Assembly: GCA_964623925.1 (NCBI GenBank) | Contig: CAZUVT010000016.1 | Location: 1-22,253 of the forward strand | Source of the DNA: CATJXY01 sp964623925 | GTDB taxonomy: Bacteria; Bacillota_I; Bacilli_A; Erysipelotrichales; Erysipelotrichaceae | Reading direction: 5' to 3' | DNA: 22,253 nt | Shown: positions 1 to 7,567 of the stretch, piece by piece | Numbering within the stretch: the first letter of the stretch is position 1 | Layout: each line of letters starts with the position of its first letter | Made by a program: the position numbers and the translations under genes | The notes under the pieces: generated by a model | What the model was told of the DNA's origin: nothing | Databases searched by the model: none | What the model saw: only the letters and a program-made list of their open reading frames with translations

Positions 1-1
1 T

Positions 2-214
2 GATAATGCAGGTGATTATGTTTGGACTCAAATCGTTGAATATAGAGATCATACATTTTGGATAATATGGTACAAGTTCGAAAAACATGATTCTTATCCA
101 TATTTTCTTTCTCCGGTTTTTCCGGAGGTTCACTCATTTGAAGATCTTTCAAATTTAGGCGGTTTACAATATGTAGCAACAGATGATATGATCATCATAA
201 GCAAGAAAAAATAA
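2..214 (+). CDS. 3' end of an unidentified protein (partial)
   Basis: An open frame runs from the left edge of the window to a TAA stop at 212-214 and encodes the last 70 residues of a protein whose start lies outside. The visible part is rich in aromatic residues (VWTQIVEYRDHTFWIIWYKF) and ends in a lysine-rich tail (ISKKK). No signal peptide, membrane segment or family motif can be judged from this fragment. No terminator follows, and the next gene starts 57 bases downstream on the same strand, so read-through is possible. I do not recognise the family. Confidence 0.6.
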   Translation, partial: DNAGDYVWTQIVEYRDHTFWIIWYKFEKHDSYPYFLSPVFPEVHSFEDLSNLGGLQYVATDDMIIISKKK

Positions 215-230
215 AGAAAAACAGTGTTAA

Positions 231-248
231 ATAGTGATGCACTATAAT
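231..248 (+). promoter_or_regulatory. Inverted repeat overlapping a TATAAT box
   Basis: A perfect 6-base inverted repeat (ATAGTG, 3-base gap, CACTAT; 231-245) overlaps a consensus -10 hexamer TATAAT at 243-248, just upstream of the aldo/keto reductase gene. There is no recognisable -35 box at 16-18 bases, so this is either a weak promoter with an operator or a chance arrangement. Confidence 0.3.
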
Positions 249-271
249 TATAAGAAAAGGAGATATCAAAG

Positions 272-1372
272 ATGGAATATCGTGAATTTAAACGGGGAAA
301 AGGGGAGAAATTCAGCGTATTAGGCTTAGGAATGGGTGGCATTCAGCAAGCTTCTGAGCAGGAAATCGAAGCAGTTGTCACTACAGCGATCGATCATGGA
401 ATTAATTTCTTTGATCTATGTGCCGGCGGTAAGAAAGTATATGAACCATTCGGAAGAGCGATTGAAAAGAGAAGAGATCAGGTTTATTTTCAACTGCATT
501 TTGGGGCAGTATATAATGAAAAAGGGGAATATGGCTGGTCAAGAAATCTGAATCAGATCAAGGAAACTTTTGATTGGGAATTAAAGGCGTTGAGAACGGA
601 TTATGTGGATTTTGGATTTCTGCATTGCGTAGATGAAGAAGCCGATTTTGAGGAATTGGTTAAAAACGGAATCTTTGATTTTGTCAAAGAATTGAAAGAA
701 AGCGGAAAGATACATTACATCGGCTTTTCTTCACATACACCGGCGGTTGCCCAAAAGGTCATCGATACAGGGATCGTGGATATGATGATGTTTTCCATCA
801 ATCCGGCTTATGATCTGGAAAAAGGCGATGAGTATGACATTGGTTCGACTGCGGAAAGAGCGGAGCTGTTTAAAAGATGTCAGGCAGAAGGAATCGGAAT
901 TTCTGTTATGAAACCGTTTCATGGCGGTCAGCTGTTGAGTGAGAAGACTTCACCTTTTAAAATTGCATTGAGTCGGATTCAATGTCTGCAATATGTACTG
1001 GATCGGCCGGGTGTTTTGAGTGCAGTTCCGGGAGTTCGCAATTTAAAAGACCTTCAGGACCTCCTGGAATTCCCTACAGCTTCTTCAGAAGAAAAAGATT
1101 ACAGTGTGATCGGTCAGTTTACACCAGCGGCGGCAGTAGGTCATTGTGTTTACTGCAATCACTGTCTGCCCTGCCCTGTCGGAATCGATATCGGATTAGT
1201 GAATAAATATTATGATCTTGCCTTGGCTAAAGATGCCATAGCTGCCAACCATTATCGAAAGCTGAGTATCAATGCATCTGCCTGTATCAGCTGCCATCAT
1301 TGTGATCAGCGATGTCCGTTCCATACACCGCAGAGTGATAGGATGAAAGAAATTGCGAAGTATTTTGGGTGA
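272..1372 (+). CDS. Aldo/keto reductase-fold protein with two C-terminal [4Fe-4S] motifs
   Basis: This 366-residue cytosolic protein has an aldo/keto reductase barrel (about residues 10-270) followed by a ferredoxin-like tail. The tail holds two cysteine sets: C292, C295, C298, C301 before proline (CVYCNHCLPCP), and C338, C341, C344, C348 before proline. Each should bind a [4Fe-4S] cluster. In the barrel, the conserved Asp (D48 in FFD) and the His of the substrate pocket (H118, FLHCVD) are visible. The usual catalytic Tyr position looks like G53, and the usual Lys of the ATK strand appears as H76 (FQLH). A classical NADPH-dependent carbonyl reduction is therefore doubtful, and electron transfer through the clusters is more likely. 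Start: ATG 272 has AAGGAG at 257-262. Substrate unknown. The family assignment is firm; the catalytic reading is by eye. Confidence 0.9.
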   Translation: MEYREFKRGKGEKFSVLGLGMGGIQQASEQEIEAVVTTAIDHGINFFDLCAGGKKVYEPFGRAIEKRRDQVYFQLHFGAVYNEKGEYGWSRNLNQIKETFDWELKALRTDYVDFGFLHCVDEEADFEELVKNGIFDFVKELKESGKIHYIGFSSHTPAVAQKVIDTGIVDMMMFSINPAYDLEKGDEYDIGSTAERAELFKRCQAEGIGISVMKPFHGGQLLSEKTSPFKIALSRIQCLQYVLDRPGVLSAVPGVRNLKDLQDLLEFPTASSEEKDYSVIGQFTPAAAVGHCVYCNHCLPCPVGIDIGLVNKYYDLALAKDAIAANHYRKLSINASACISCHHCDQRCPFHTPQSDRMKEIAKYFG

Positions 1373-1461
1373 TTGTTTTATTGGAATTGAAAAATAGAGA
1401 AAAATTTTCATAAAATCTGAATATTTTAGTCTATTTTGTTGTGTAAAATTAGAAAAAATAA

Positions 1462-1490
1462 TTCAAAAAGATTGAGAAACAGTGTACAAT
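1462..1490 (+). promoter_or_regulatory. Predicted promoter of the SIS-domain gene
   Basis: TTCAAA at 1462-1467 and TACAAT at 1485-1490 are separated by 17 bases, a sigma-A-like arrangement with 4/6 and 5/6 consensus matches. Transcription would start about 20 bases before the AAGGAGG ribosome binding site at 1501-1507. The rest of the 143-base gap after the reductase gene shows no terminator hairpin. Confidence 0.45.
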
Positions 1491-1515
1491 AATATCAAAC
1501 AAGGAGGACATAGGA

Positions 1516-2220
1516 ATGTCAAACAAAGTATTTCCAACTGTACACGAATTAGTCAATCAAGTTGAAGCAACACAACAGGAAGCAATTGAAGCGGCAGCAG
1601 TAGCAGTAGCTGATTGTATTGAACAGGGTAATCTTGTTCAGGCATGGGGCTCAGGACACTCATTGGCTGGAGCTATGGAAGTTGCGCACAGAGCAGGAGG
1701 ATTTATTCCTACTAAAAAAATCATGGAACCTTCAGGCGGTATGTATGAAGGATTAGAGAATGTTGGTAAGACATTTATGAAGAGAGTGGATATCCGTCCG
1801 GGTGATATCGTATTCATCATCTCGAACTCAGGCCGCAATCCATTATGTTTGGATATGGTTTTTGGCGCTCAGGCTAAAGGAGCTAAAGTTATTGCCATTA
1901 CAGCACTTGAAGCTTCTAAGCATTTAACTCCAAAACATTCATGCGGAAAGAACTTGTATGAAGTTGCAGACCTCGTTTTAGATAACTGTGTTCCGGAAGG
2001 AGACTGTGCGATTGATTTGGAAGGCTATGACAGCAAGATCTGCGGTATGTCTATGATCACAACTTCAGTTTTGGTACAGGCTGTAACTTATCGTGCAGCT
2101 GAGATCTTGATTTCAAGAGGAATTACTCCGCCGATGTATAAATCTCAGAACATTGATGGTGGAAGAGAATTCAACGAGGCGTTGGAAGCGAAGTATTCCG
2201 ATCGCTTAACCCGCGTGTAG
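1516..2220 (+). CDS. SIS-domain phosphosugar-binding protein (UPF0309-like)
   Basis: This 234-residue cytosolic protein is a single SIS (sugar isomerase) domain. The phosphosugar-binding features are visible: GSGHS at 45-49, close to the N-terminus, and the Ser-rich loop SNSGRN at 103-108 after the strand GDIVFII. The region KVIAITA (124-130) is the next Rossmann-like strand. The resemblance is to stand-alone SIS proteins of the UPF0309 type, often found in sugar or amino-sugar catabolic loci. Here it has its own promoter and terminator and no sugar genes beside it, so the substrate cannot be inferred. AAGGAGG lies 8 bases before ATG 1516. It could act as an isomerase, a lyase or a sugar-phosphate sensor; no DNA-binding domain is attached. 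Confidence 0.85.
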   Translation: MSNKVFPTVHELVNQVEATQQEAIEAAAVAVADCIEQGNLVQAWGSGHSLAGAMEVAHRAGGFIPTKKIMEPSGGMYEGLENVGKTFMKRVDIRPGDIVFIISNSGRNPLCLDMVFGAQAKGAKVIAITALEASKHLTPKHSCGKNLYEVADLVLDNCVPEGDCAIDLEGYDSKICGMSMITTSVLVQAVTYRAAEILISRGITPPMYKSQNIDGGREFNEALEAKYSDRLTRV

Positions 2221-2246
2221 TTTATAAAAAGAAAATGATTATAAAA

Positions 2247-2276
2247 AAGCAGCATGGTTGAAACCGTGCTGTTTTT
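2247..2276 (+). terminator. Bidirectional rho-independent terminator
   Basis: A 13-base-pair stem with two G-T wobbles (2247-2259 with 2262-2274) and a minimal loop is followed by five T on the plus strand. On the minus strand the same stem is followed by a run of T made by the A-run at 2243-2248. It ends the SIS gene on the plus strand and sits directly after the stop codon of the minus-strand remnant. Confidence 0.85.
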
Positions 2277-2664
2277 ATAAAATCGGAATCATTAAAATCC
2301 GATGTTGGTAACAGTTTTGTTTATCGTTGGAAAACCCGACAAAAACCATGAGTCTTTCCTCAGATAAATGCAAATGTTCTTGATTGGCGATTTGCTTGAG
2401 ATAATCATCGAGATCTAAATGATAGGGCCCATCTTCAAAATAATGAAATTGCGGATTGATTTTACTTTTGTGTGCCATTAATAAGTATTTCCCTTTGGGT
2501 AATGCGATACAATTCTCTTGCAAAGGCAGATGAAACTGATCGGCATGGGATTGACTGCAAAGAAATCCATGACAGGATTCTTTTTTTGGAAACTGAGGCA
2601 GTTGACAATTAAGCCTGGAAGGGACGACAAACGAGAAAGAATCTACCCATTTTTTAACGAAACA
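2275..2664 (-). pseudogene. 5'-truncated remnant, possibly a regulator effector domain
   Basis: A minus-strand frame is open for 130 codons between a TAG (2665-2667) and a TAA (2275-2277), but it contains no ATG or GTG with a ribosome binding site. Only a TTG at 2521-2523, without a Shine-Dalgarno sequence, would give an 82-residue product. The translation looks protein-like throughout: KKWVDSFSFVVPSRL near the start, ALPKGKYLLMAHKSK in the middle, and HRILMIPIL at the end. The pattern recalls the GyrI-like ligand-binding domains attached to MerR or AraC-type regulators, but this is a weak impression. The terminator at its stop codon supports a once-real gene end. I read it as the 3' part of a gene that has lost its 5' half. 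A small functional gene with an unusual start remains possible. Confidence 0.4.
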
Positions 2665-2696
2665 CTAAAAGTCGGGCTTGAAAAAATTATACTGAT

Positions 2697-2730
2697 ACAG
2701 CGAGACAACTTGATGATTTTGTTTCGCTGT
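2697..2730. promoter_or_regulatory. 12-base inverted repeat upstream of the lipoprotein promoter
   Basis: The left arm ACAGCGAGACAA (2697-2708) and right arm TTGTTTCGCTGT (2719-2730) are complementary at 11 of 12 positions plus one G-T pair, around a 10-base centre. Neither side has a T-run directly after the stem, so it is not a typical terminator. It ends 12 bases before the predicted -35 box of the downstream gene, where an activator or repressor site would fit. Confidence 0.5.
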
Positions 2731-2742
2731 AAAAATATAACA

Positions 2743-2771
2743 TTGATAAAGTTTTCATTAGTAATTAAAAT
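2743..2771 (+). promoter_or_regulatory. Predicted promoter of the flavin lipoprotein operon
   Basis: TTGATA at 2743-2748 (5/6 consensus) and TAAAAT at 2766-2771 (5/6) are separated by exactly 17 bases. Transcription would start near 2778. AAAGGA at 2782-2787 serves the ATG at 2799. Confidence 0.6.
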
Positions 2772-2798
2772 TTACTGTCGGAAAGGAAAGAAAAAAAT

Positions 2799-4781
2799 AT
2801 GAAATTCAAAAAAGCTTTAGTTAAATTTGGACTTTGCTGCTGTGCAGTTTCATTGGTAGCATGTAGTTCAAATACTCCAACCGATGCTGACTATGAAAAG
2901 TGGGCTCTTGAAAACGGCTATGTTAAAGCCGGCGAAGAATCAGACGCTATCAGTAGTGCAACATTGGATGGAACAACCAGTCTTGCGTTCGGTACAATTA
3001 CTTTATTGCAGGACGAAATGGCCTTGTTGGTTAAAGAAATGGCAGCAGGTCCGTTTACTTGGGGAGACTCTTTGACAACCGGAAACGGAACCGTTCGTTC
3101 TCTCGGAAGTCTGTCAAACACTCCAAAATATCGTGATATGTATGTATTAGGAACAACATACAACAATGTTCCGAATGCATCTACTGCTGAATTCGTTATG
3201 GATGCAGACAACTTCAAATTCTATGGACAGTCTGAATCAGAAACATCGAAGATGCAGGATATCAAAGTTTATCCGGATGTAACATTGACTTATGTTACTC
3301 AGATGGATGAGGCAAAAGCAGCGATGATCGGAGACTATGGATTCTTGCACGGATTCATCGTTTACGGTAAAGCACACATCTATACAGTAGATGATTTGAA
3401 CCCGTCTAATGCCGCTGAAGGATATGACCACAGCGCATCAGAAGAGGCAGTCGTTCGTTATATGGATGTTTATATGCCTTCTTACTACCCGTCAAGATGG
3501 GATTTCCCTGTTGTTGATCCAAACTTGGATTATGATTATACGCAGGATCCGGACTATGCAGCAAAAGTTGAAACATCAGCTAAGCTGATCGGCGAAAGCG
3601 CTATGACTTACTGCTATGAAATCGAACCGGAGAGAATTACAATCAGTTACTTCTCAACCTATTCGCCGGGAGCTATCACAGAGACAGCTGCATGGAGCAC
3701 TTATTTGAAATATGCTGACAAAGAAGAAGTCTTTGCGGCTGATAAGAAGACTCTATCCGAAGTCAAGTATACAGGCTATGATTTGAACAAGTATGTTGAA
3801 GCCAGAACTGATGACGGAACAGGCCCTAAGTGTGCAATCTACTATTGGGAAGATGACGGAACAAATCCGGATTGGGTCAACCGTTATAACTCAACATTCA
3901 CTTATTTCCGTGAAAGCATCATTGATACAGTCGGAACGATCAAAACACGTTGGTTGGCAGAACCGGGTACAGAAGAAGTTATCGCAAATAAATCCGGATT
4001 GGATGATGAACTTACATTTGTACGTTACGTATCCAATGTTGAAAAGATTACAAACAGCGCAACCGGTGCTGAAGAATTCAAGATCTTGACAGCTGAAGAA
4101 ATTGCAGGTTTGACACAGGGTGTTGAATATCACACAGAAACGATCACGTTGCCGAACTATTCTAAATTGTTGCTTGTATCTGACAAGACAGCATGCGGAA
4201 TCTTCTCTCAGTCTAACTTGTTGTTCAAAGATACTGCTTCATTAGATAAAACAGATCATGAACAGCAGGAAGTTGAAGGCGAAAATGACGGTACATTCAC
4301 CTATGAAGCATTGAGTGACGGAAGCTATGCAGTAACCGGATTTATCGGAACAAGCGGAAATGTAACCATTCCTGCTGAATATAACGGTAAAGCCGTCACA
4401 AAGATTGCGGCTGGCGCATTCAAGGAAAACACAGTGATTGCTACTTTGACATTGCCGGATACAATTGTTGAAATCGGTGATGAAGCATTCTATCGTTTGA
4501 GAAAAGTCAGACAGCTGGAACTTCCGGCAAGCGTAATAACGATCGGAAAAGCTGCATTCTTCGAAATGGGATATGGTACACAGGGTGGATCTAAGAGTGA
4601 AACTTATGTTATCTTCTCTCAATATACACCGGAAGGAATCGAGCAGAATCACATGTTAGGAGAAGGAATCGATGTCTCCAGCATGCAGGTTCGTATCAAA
4701 GTTCCTACAGGTGCAACAGAAGCGTTTGCTGAAGCTTGGTCTGAGTATAAAGACTTCGTAACTGAAACGATCAACCAGTAA
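2799..4781 (+). CDS. Surface lipoprotein with split-barrel (PNPOx-like) region and BspA-type LRR
   Basis: This 660-residue protein starts with a lipoprotein signal peptide; the lipobox LVAC puts the lipidated Cys at residue 22. Residues about 110-170 (MYVLGTTYNNVPNAS..., SETSKMQDIKVYPDVTLTYV) follow the pattern of flavin-binding split-barrel domains of the pyridoxamine-phosphate-oxidase type. Just before it, D49-A-I-S-S-A-T55 resembles the flavinylation motif DxxSGAT with Ser in place of Gly. Residues about 200-480 are an unrecognised region rich in Tyr and Asp. Residues about 505-590 form BspA-like leucine-rich repeats (AVTKIAAGAF, IVEIGDEAF, VITIGKAAF), and the end has the usual PTGATEAFAEAW closing strand. 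It shares an operon with the FMN_bind lipoprotein 11 bases downstream. An extracellular flavin-dependent redox or binding role is inferred; the enzymatic reaction is unknown. Confidence 0.7.
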   Translation: MKFKKALVKFGLCCCAVSLVACSSNTPTDADYEKWALENGYVKAGEESDAISSATLDGTTSLAFGTITLLQDEMALLVKEMAAGPFTWGDSLTTGNGTVRSLGSLSNTPKYRDMYVLGTTYNNVPNASTAEFVMDADNFKFYGQSESETSKMQDIKVYPDVTLTYVTQMDEAKAAMIGDYGFLHGFIVYGKAHIYTVDDLNPSNAAEGYDHSASEEAVVRYMDVYMPSYYPSRWDFPVVDPNLDYDYTQDPDYAAKVETSAKLIGESAMTYCYEIEPERITISYFSTYSPGAITETAAWSTYLKYADKEEVFAADKKTLSEVKYTGYDLNKYVEARTDDGTGPKCAIYYWEDDGTNPDWVNRYNSTFTYFRESIIDTVGTIKTRWLAEPGTEEVIANKSGLDDELTFVRYVSNVEKITNSATGAEEFKILTAEEIAGLTQGVEYHTETITLPNYSKLLLVSDKTACGIFSQSNLLFKDTASLDKTDHEQQEVEGENDGTFTYEALSDGSYAVTGFIGTSGNVTIPAEYNGKAVTKIAAGAFKENTVIATLTLPDTIVEIGDEAFYRLRKVRQLELPASVITIGKAAFFEMGYGTQGGSKSETYVIFSQYTPEGIEQNHMLGEGIDVSSMQVRIKVPTGATEAFAEAWSEYKDFVTETINQ

Positions 4782-4792
4782 GGGAAATCACG

Positions 4793-5191
4793 ATGAAAAA
4801 ATTAACAATCATCTTGGTTTCAATGCTGATCATGCTTGGTGGATGCGGCTCTAAGGAAGGCGAAAGCACTTCTGAGCAAAAGAGTGAGAGCGTCGAACAA
4901 AGCGAAAATGTTGAAAACACAGCTTCTTATAAAGATGGAACTTATCAAGGTCAGGCTGTTGGAAAAGAAGGTTACATTAAGGTTGAAGTAACCGTGGCAA
5001 ATTCCAAGATCGAATCCGTAGTTATATTAGAACATATGGAAACAGAAGGAATTTCCGATCCGGCAATTGAAACGATTCCCTCCAAAATCGTTGAAGCACA
5101 GAGCTTGGATATCGATACTGTAAGCGGCGCAACCGTCACTTCCAATGCAATCATCGATGCAGTTTCTGAAGCTTTGAAATCAGCAAGCTAA
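4793..5191 (+). CDS. FMN_bind lipoprotein, predicted covalently flavinylated
   Basis: This 132-residue protein has a lipoprotein signal peptide with lipobox LGGC (Cys18), then an acidic Ser/Glu-rich linker (about 20-45) and one FMN_bind domain (about 46-130). The motif D108-T-V-S-G-A-T114-V-T-S matches the signature where flavin transferase ApbE attaches FMN to a Thr, as in NqrC and RnfG; T114 is the expected acceptor. Such small surface proteins carry electrons in extracellular electron transfer or feed extracytosolic reductases. It follows the split-barrel/LRR lipoprotein by 11 bases, with its ribosome binding site AAGGGA overlapping that gene's stop codon, so the two are translated from one mRNA. 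No ApbE gene is in the window. Confidence 0.9.
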   Translation: MKKLTIILVSMLIMLGGCGSKEGESTSEQKSESVEQSENVENTASYKDGTYQGQAVGKEGYIKVEVTVANSKIESVVILEHMETEGISDPAIETIPSKIVEAQSLDIDTVSGATVTSNAIIDAVSEALKSAS

Positions 5192-5198
5192 TTAAAAG

Positions 5199-5229
5199 AA
5201 ATCCGTATCATAGACTGATGCGGATTTTT
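5199..5229 (+). terminator. Rho-independent terminator of the flavin lipoprotein operon
   Basis: A 12-base-pair stem with one wobble (5199-5210 with 5216-5227) and loop TAGAC runs into five T at 5225-5229. It lies 8 bases after the FMN_bind gene. Confidence 0.9.
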
Positions 5230-5312
5230 CTGTATAAAAATCGATCATAAGGATAGAAAAAAAGAGGCAGATGGTGTAAATTATAGGCAGAAAAGAATAA
5301 GAGAGAAATGAT

Positions 5313-6563
5313 ATGAGAAAAGTAAGAATTGCATTGATGATTTGTTTCATGCTGATCATTGCATCGGGATGTTCCGCTCCTAAAAGAACAGATCGCTTGT
5401 TAGCCGATCGACCTGTTCGTCTGATTGTAGCAACAGACCTTCACTATATCTCTTCTCAGTTGACAGATAACGGGGAATATTTTCTTCGTTTGGTGGAGAA
5501 TGCCGATGGGAAATATATGATGTTCAGTGAGGAAATCATGGATGCGTTTGTTGATGAAGTCATTTCTGAGCAGCCAGATGCTTTGATATTAACCGGAGAT
5601 CTTACCTTTAATGGAGCAATGCTGAGTCACGAACATCTATCTAAGAAGCTTTCAAAGATAGAAAAGGCAGGAATCCCGGTCTATGTTCTTCCCGGCAATC
5701 ATGATCTGAACAGTAAGATTGCGGCTTCTTTTCATGGCAGCAGCTACTCGCTTGTGAGTGGTGTTGATGCGAAGGAATTCGAAAAGATCTATCATGATTT
5801 CGGGTATGATCAAGCTTTATATAAGGATGCAGATTCATTAAGCTATGTGGCGGAAATTACCTCGGATTTGTGGCTGCTGGTCATAGATGCCAACGGTGGA
5901 AAAAGCTCCAATCAGCTTTCAGATGAAACGCTTCAATGGATCGAGAAACAGCTTCAAGTCGCTGATGAAAAAAAGGTTCATGTTATTTCTGCATCGCATC
6001 AGAATCTGCTTCAGCACAATTCCTTGTTTTATAGCGGGTTCGTGATCAAGAATCATGATCAATTGGAAGATCTGTACAGGGAATACGGAGTGCTATTAAA
6101 TCTCAGCGGTCATATGCATATGCAGCATACCAAGACAGATTCAGGATTGAGTGAGATTGCGACTTCTTCTTTGATGATTTCGCCAAATCAATATGGAATG
6201 ATAACCGTTACGACAGAGGGGATCGAATATCTGACTCGATCGGTCGATGTGAGTTCTTGGGCGGAAAAGAATCAGTTATCGGGATATGAGAATTTCAAAG
6301 AGGGCTCTCATGCCTTCTTTTGGGAAACATCGTATCGTCAAATCCGTAATTCGTTTTCAAATGATCCGGATCAACAGGCAATTGCCGAGTTTGTGGCAGA
6401 TCTGAATTGTGCCTATTTCAGTGGGACTATGAATGAGATTGAATGGAAACAAGACCTGTTTGACAAGATACAGGAGTACCAGATTCCATTTACTTATTAT
6501 ATACAGAGCATAAGAGGAGAAGAAAAGACAAACCATCAGCAGTTTCATCTTGAGTGGGAATAA
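5313..6563 (+). CDS. Lipoprotein metallophosphoesterase (calcineurin-like)
   Basis: This 416-residue protein carries a lipoprotein signal peptide (lipobox ASGC, Cys20) and a full set of calcineurin-like phosphoesterase motifs: D42-x-H44 (ATDLHY), G95-D96 with N100 (GDLTFNG), G128-N-H-D131, H229 (SASHQ) and G266-H-x-H269. These bind two metal ions and cut a phosphoester bond. The domain spans about 35-300; the remaining C-terminal 110 residues are an unassigned helical-looking tail. Its position outside the membrane implies a nucleotide, phospholipid-derived or phosphosugar substrate scavenged externally, but none can be chosen. The ribosome binding site is weak (AGAGA, 6 bases before ATG 5313). 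No convincing promoter is visible in the 83 bases after the preceding terminator, although TAGAAA...TAAATT near 5254-5282 is a poor candidate. Confidence 0.9.
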   Translation: MRKVRIALMICFMLIIASGCSAPKRTDRLLADRPVRLIVATDLHYISSQLTDNGEYFLRLVENADGKYMMFSEEIMDAFVDEVISEQPDALILTGDLTFNGAMLSHEHLSKKLSKIEKAGIPVYVLPGNHDLNSKIAASFHGSSYSLVSGVDAKEFEKIYHDFGYDQALYKDADSLSYVAEITSDLWLLVIDANGGKSSNQLSDETLQWIEKQLQVADEKKVHVISASHQNLLQHNSLFYSGFVIKNHDQLEDLYREYGVLLNLSGHMHMQHTKTDSGLSEIATSSLMISPNQYGMITVTTEGIEYLTRSVDVSSWAEKNQLSGYENFKEGSHAFFWETSYRQIRNSFSNDPDQQAIAEFVADLNCAYFSGTMNEIEWKQDLFDKIQEYQIPFTYYIQSIRGEEKTNHQQFHLEWE

Positions 6564-6634
6564 GTGGAAGGAATGCTGGACAAGGAAAGATTTACTTGTT
6601 AAAGTATAGGGGATAGAGATAAGGAGAAGCTTCT

Positions 6635-7405
6635 ATGATCAAGGCAATATTTTTTGATATCGATGGGACTTTGCTTTCGCATAAGTCAAAGGGAATTCCT
6701 CAAAGTACCGTTGCAGCGTTTCAAGAGCTGAGAAAAAAAGGAATCCTGTTGTTTGCGGCAACCGGAAGGCACATGCTGGAAATGGAGAACCTTCCGTTGG
6801 ATCCCTTGGAATTTGATGGATATATTACCTTAAACGGGCAATTGAATCTGGATGTTCACAAAAATATCATTGATGAAAATCCGATCCACAGTGAAGATGT
6901 CGATGTCATGATCGATGTGTTCAATGGCAAAGAGATTCCGATCATGATCGTAGAACGTAATAAGATGTATATCAATTTTGTGGACGATCAGGTCAGAGCG
7001 GCTCAGGAAGTGATTTCTACACCGGTTCCGGATGTTGATTTGTATCGCGGCGAAAAAGTTTATAGTTTTGTGATCTATGACAGAGATCATCAGGCTGCAG
7101 AAATCCAAAAGAGATTGCCTCATTGCACGATGGTTTATTGGGGAAATGATGCCATCGATGTCATTCCCAGGGATGGCGGAAAGTCGATCGGAATTCAGCA
7201 TGTGATCGAGAAGCTGGGTATAAAACGGGAAGAAATGATGGCTTTTGGGGATGGTCAGAACGATATTGATATGCTGCAGTTTGCCGGCATCGGCGTAGCG
7301 ATGGGAAATGCTTCCGAAGAGGTCAAAAAAGAAGCAGATCATGTAACGGCGGATATAGACGAAGATGGACTCGCTTTGGCATTGAAGCATTTTGGAATTT
7401 TGTGA
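6635..7405 (+). CDS. HAD superfamily sugar-phosphatase-like hydrolase (Cof type)
   Basis: This 256-residue cytosolic protein has the HAD motifs in order: D8-I-D10-G-T (nucleophile and acid/base Asp), T43 in AATGRH, K183 (GGKSIG), and G205-D206-G-Q-N209-D210. A large inserted cap between about residues 80 and 180 is of the C2 type, which marks the Cof/YwpJ-like group. These enzymes dephosphorylate small phosphosugars or flavin and pyridoxal precursors with broad specificity; the substrate cannot be read from the sequence. It follows the metallophosphoesterase by 71 bases with no terminator between, so the two may be co-transcribed. AAGGAG precedes ATG 6635. Confidence 0.92.
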   Translation: MIKAIFFDIDGTLLSHKSKGIPQSTVAAFQELRKKGILLFAATGRHMLEMENLPLDPLEFDGYITLNGQLNLDVHKNIIDENPIHSEDVDVMIDVFNGKEIPIMIVERNKMYINFVDDQVRAAQEVISTPVPDVDLYRGEKVYSFVIYDRDHQAAEIQKRLPHCTMVYWGNDAIDVIPRDGGKSIGIQHVIEKLGIKREEMMAFGDGQNDIDMLQFAGIGVAMGNASEEVKKEADHVTADIDEDGLALALKHFGIL

Positions 7406-7437
7406 TCCAAATGATTTGAATAGAACTGATGTGGGTC

Positions 7438-7470
7438 AAACAGATACCTTTCAAAGATATCTGTTTTTTT
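7438..7470 (+). terminator. Rho-independent terminator after the HAD gene
   Basis: The arms AAACAGATA (7438-7446) and TATCTGTTT (7458-7466) pair over 9 bases and run into seven T (7464-7470). The following stretch 7471-7566 is AT-rich and shows no gene or further signal. Confidence 0.85.
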
Positions 7471-7567
7471 GTTGCGATATTTTTATGTTTTGAATTCGGG
7501 TGATGATATGATGAAAATTGCAGATAATAATCAGGGTTGAAGATTTTATAGAGGATAACAAAAAAGA

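Noticed and set aside
1373..1461. Terminator for the aldo/keto reductase gene
   Set aside because: Only a short AT-rich self-complementary stretch is present; no GC-containing stem with a T-run.
2518..2802. Plus-strand 94-codon frame before the large lipoprotein gene
   Set aside because: It begins at a TTG without a ribosome binding site, runs through the promoter and inverted repeat, and its translation is unlike a folded protein; the minus-strand frame is more protein-like.
6830..7390. Long minus-strand frame opposite the HAD hydrolase
   Set aside because: It lies wholly within a clearly identified gene and reads as a shadow with no ribosome binding site.
7471..7566. Possible small gene or second regulatory site between the HAD terminator and the EIIC promoter
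   Set aside because: Only short frames without ribosome binding sites (for example at 7510-7540) and no clear catabolite-repression site.
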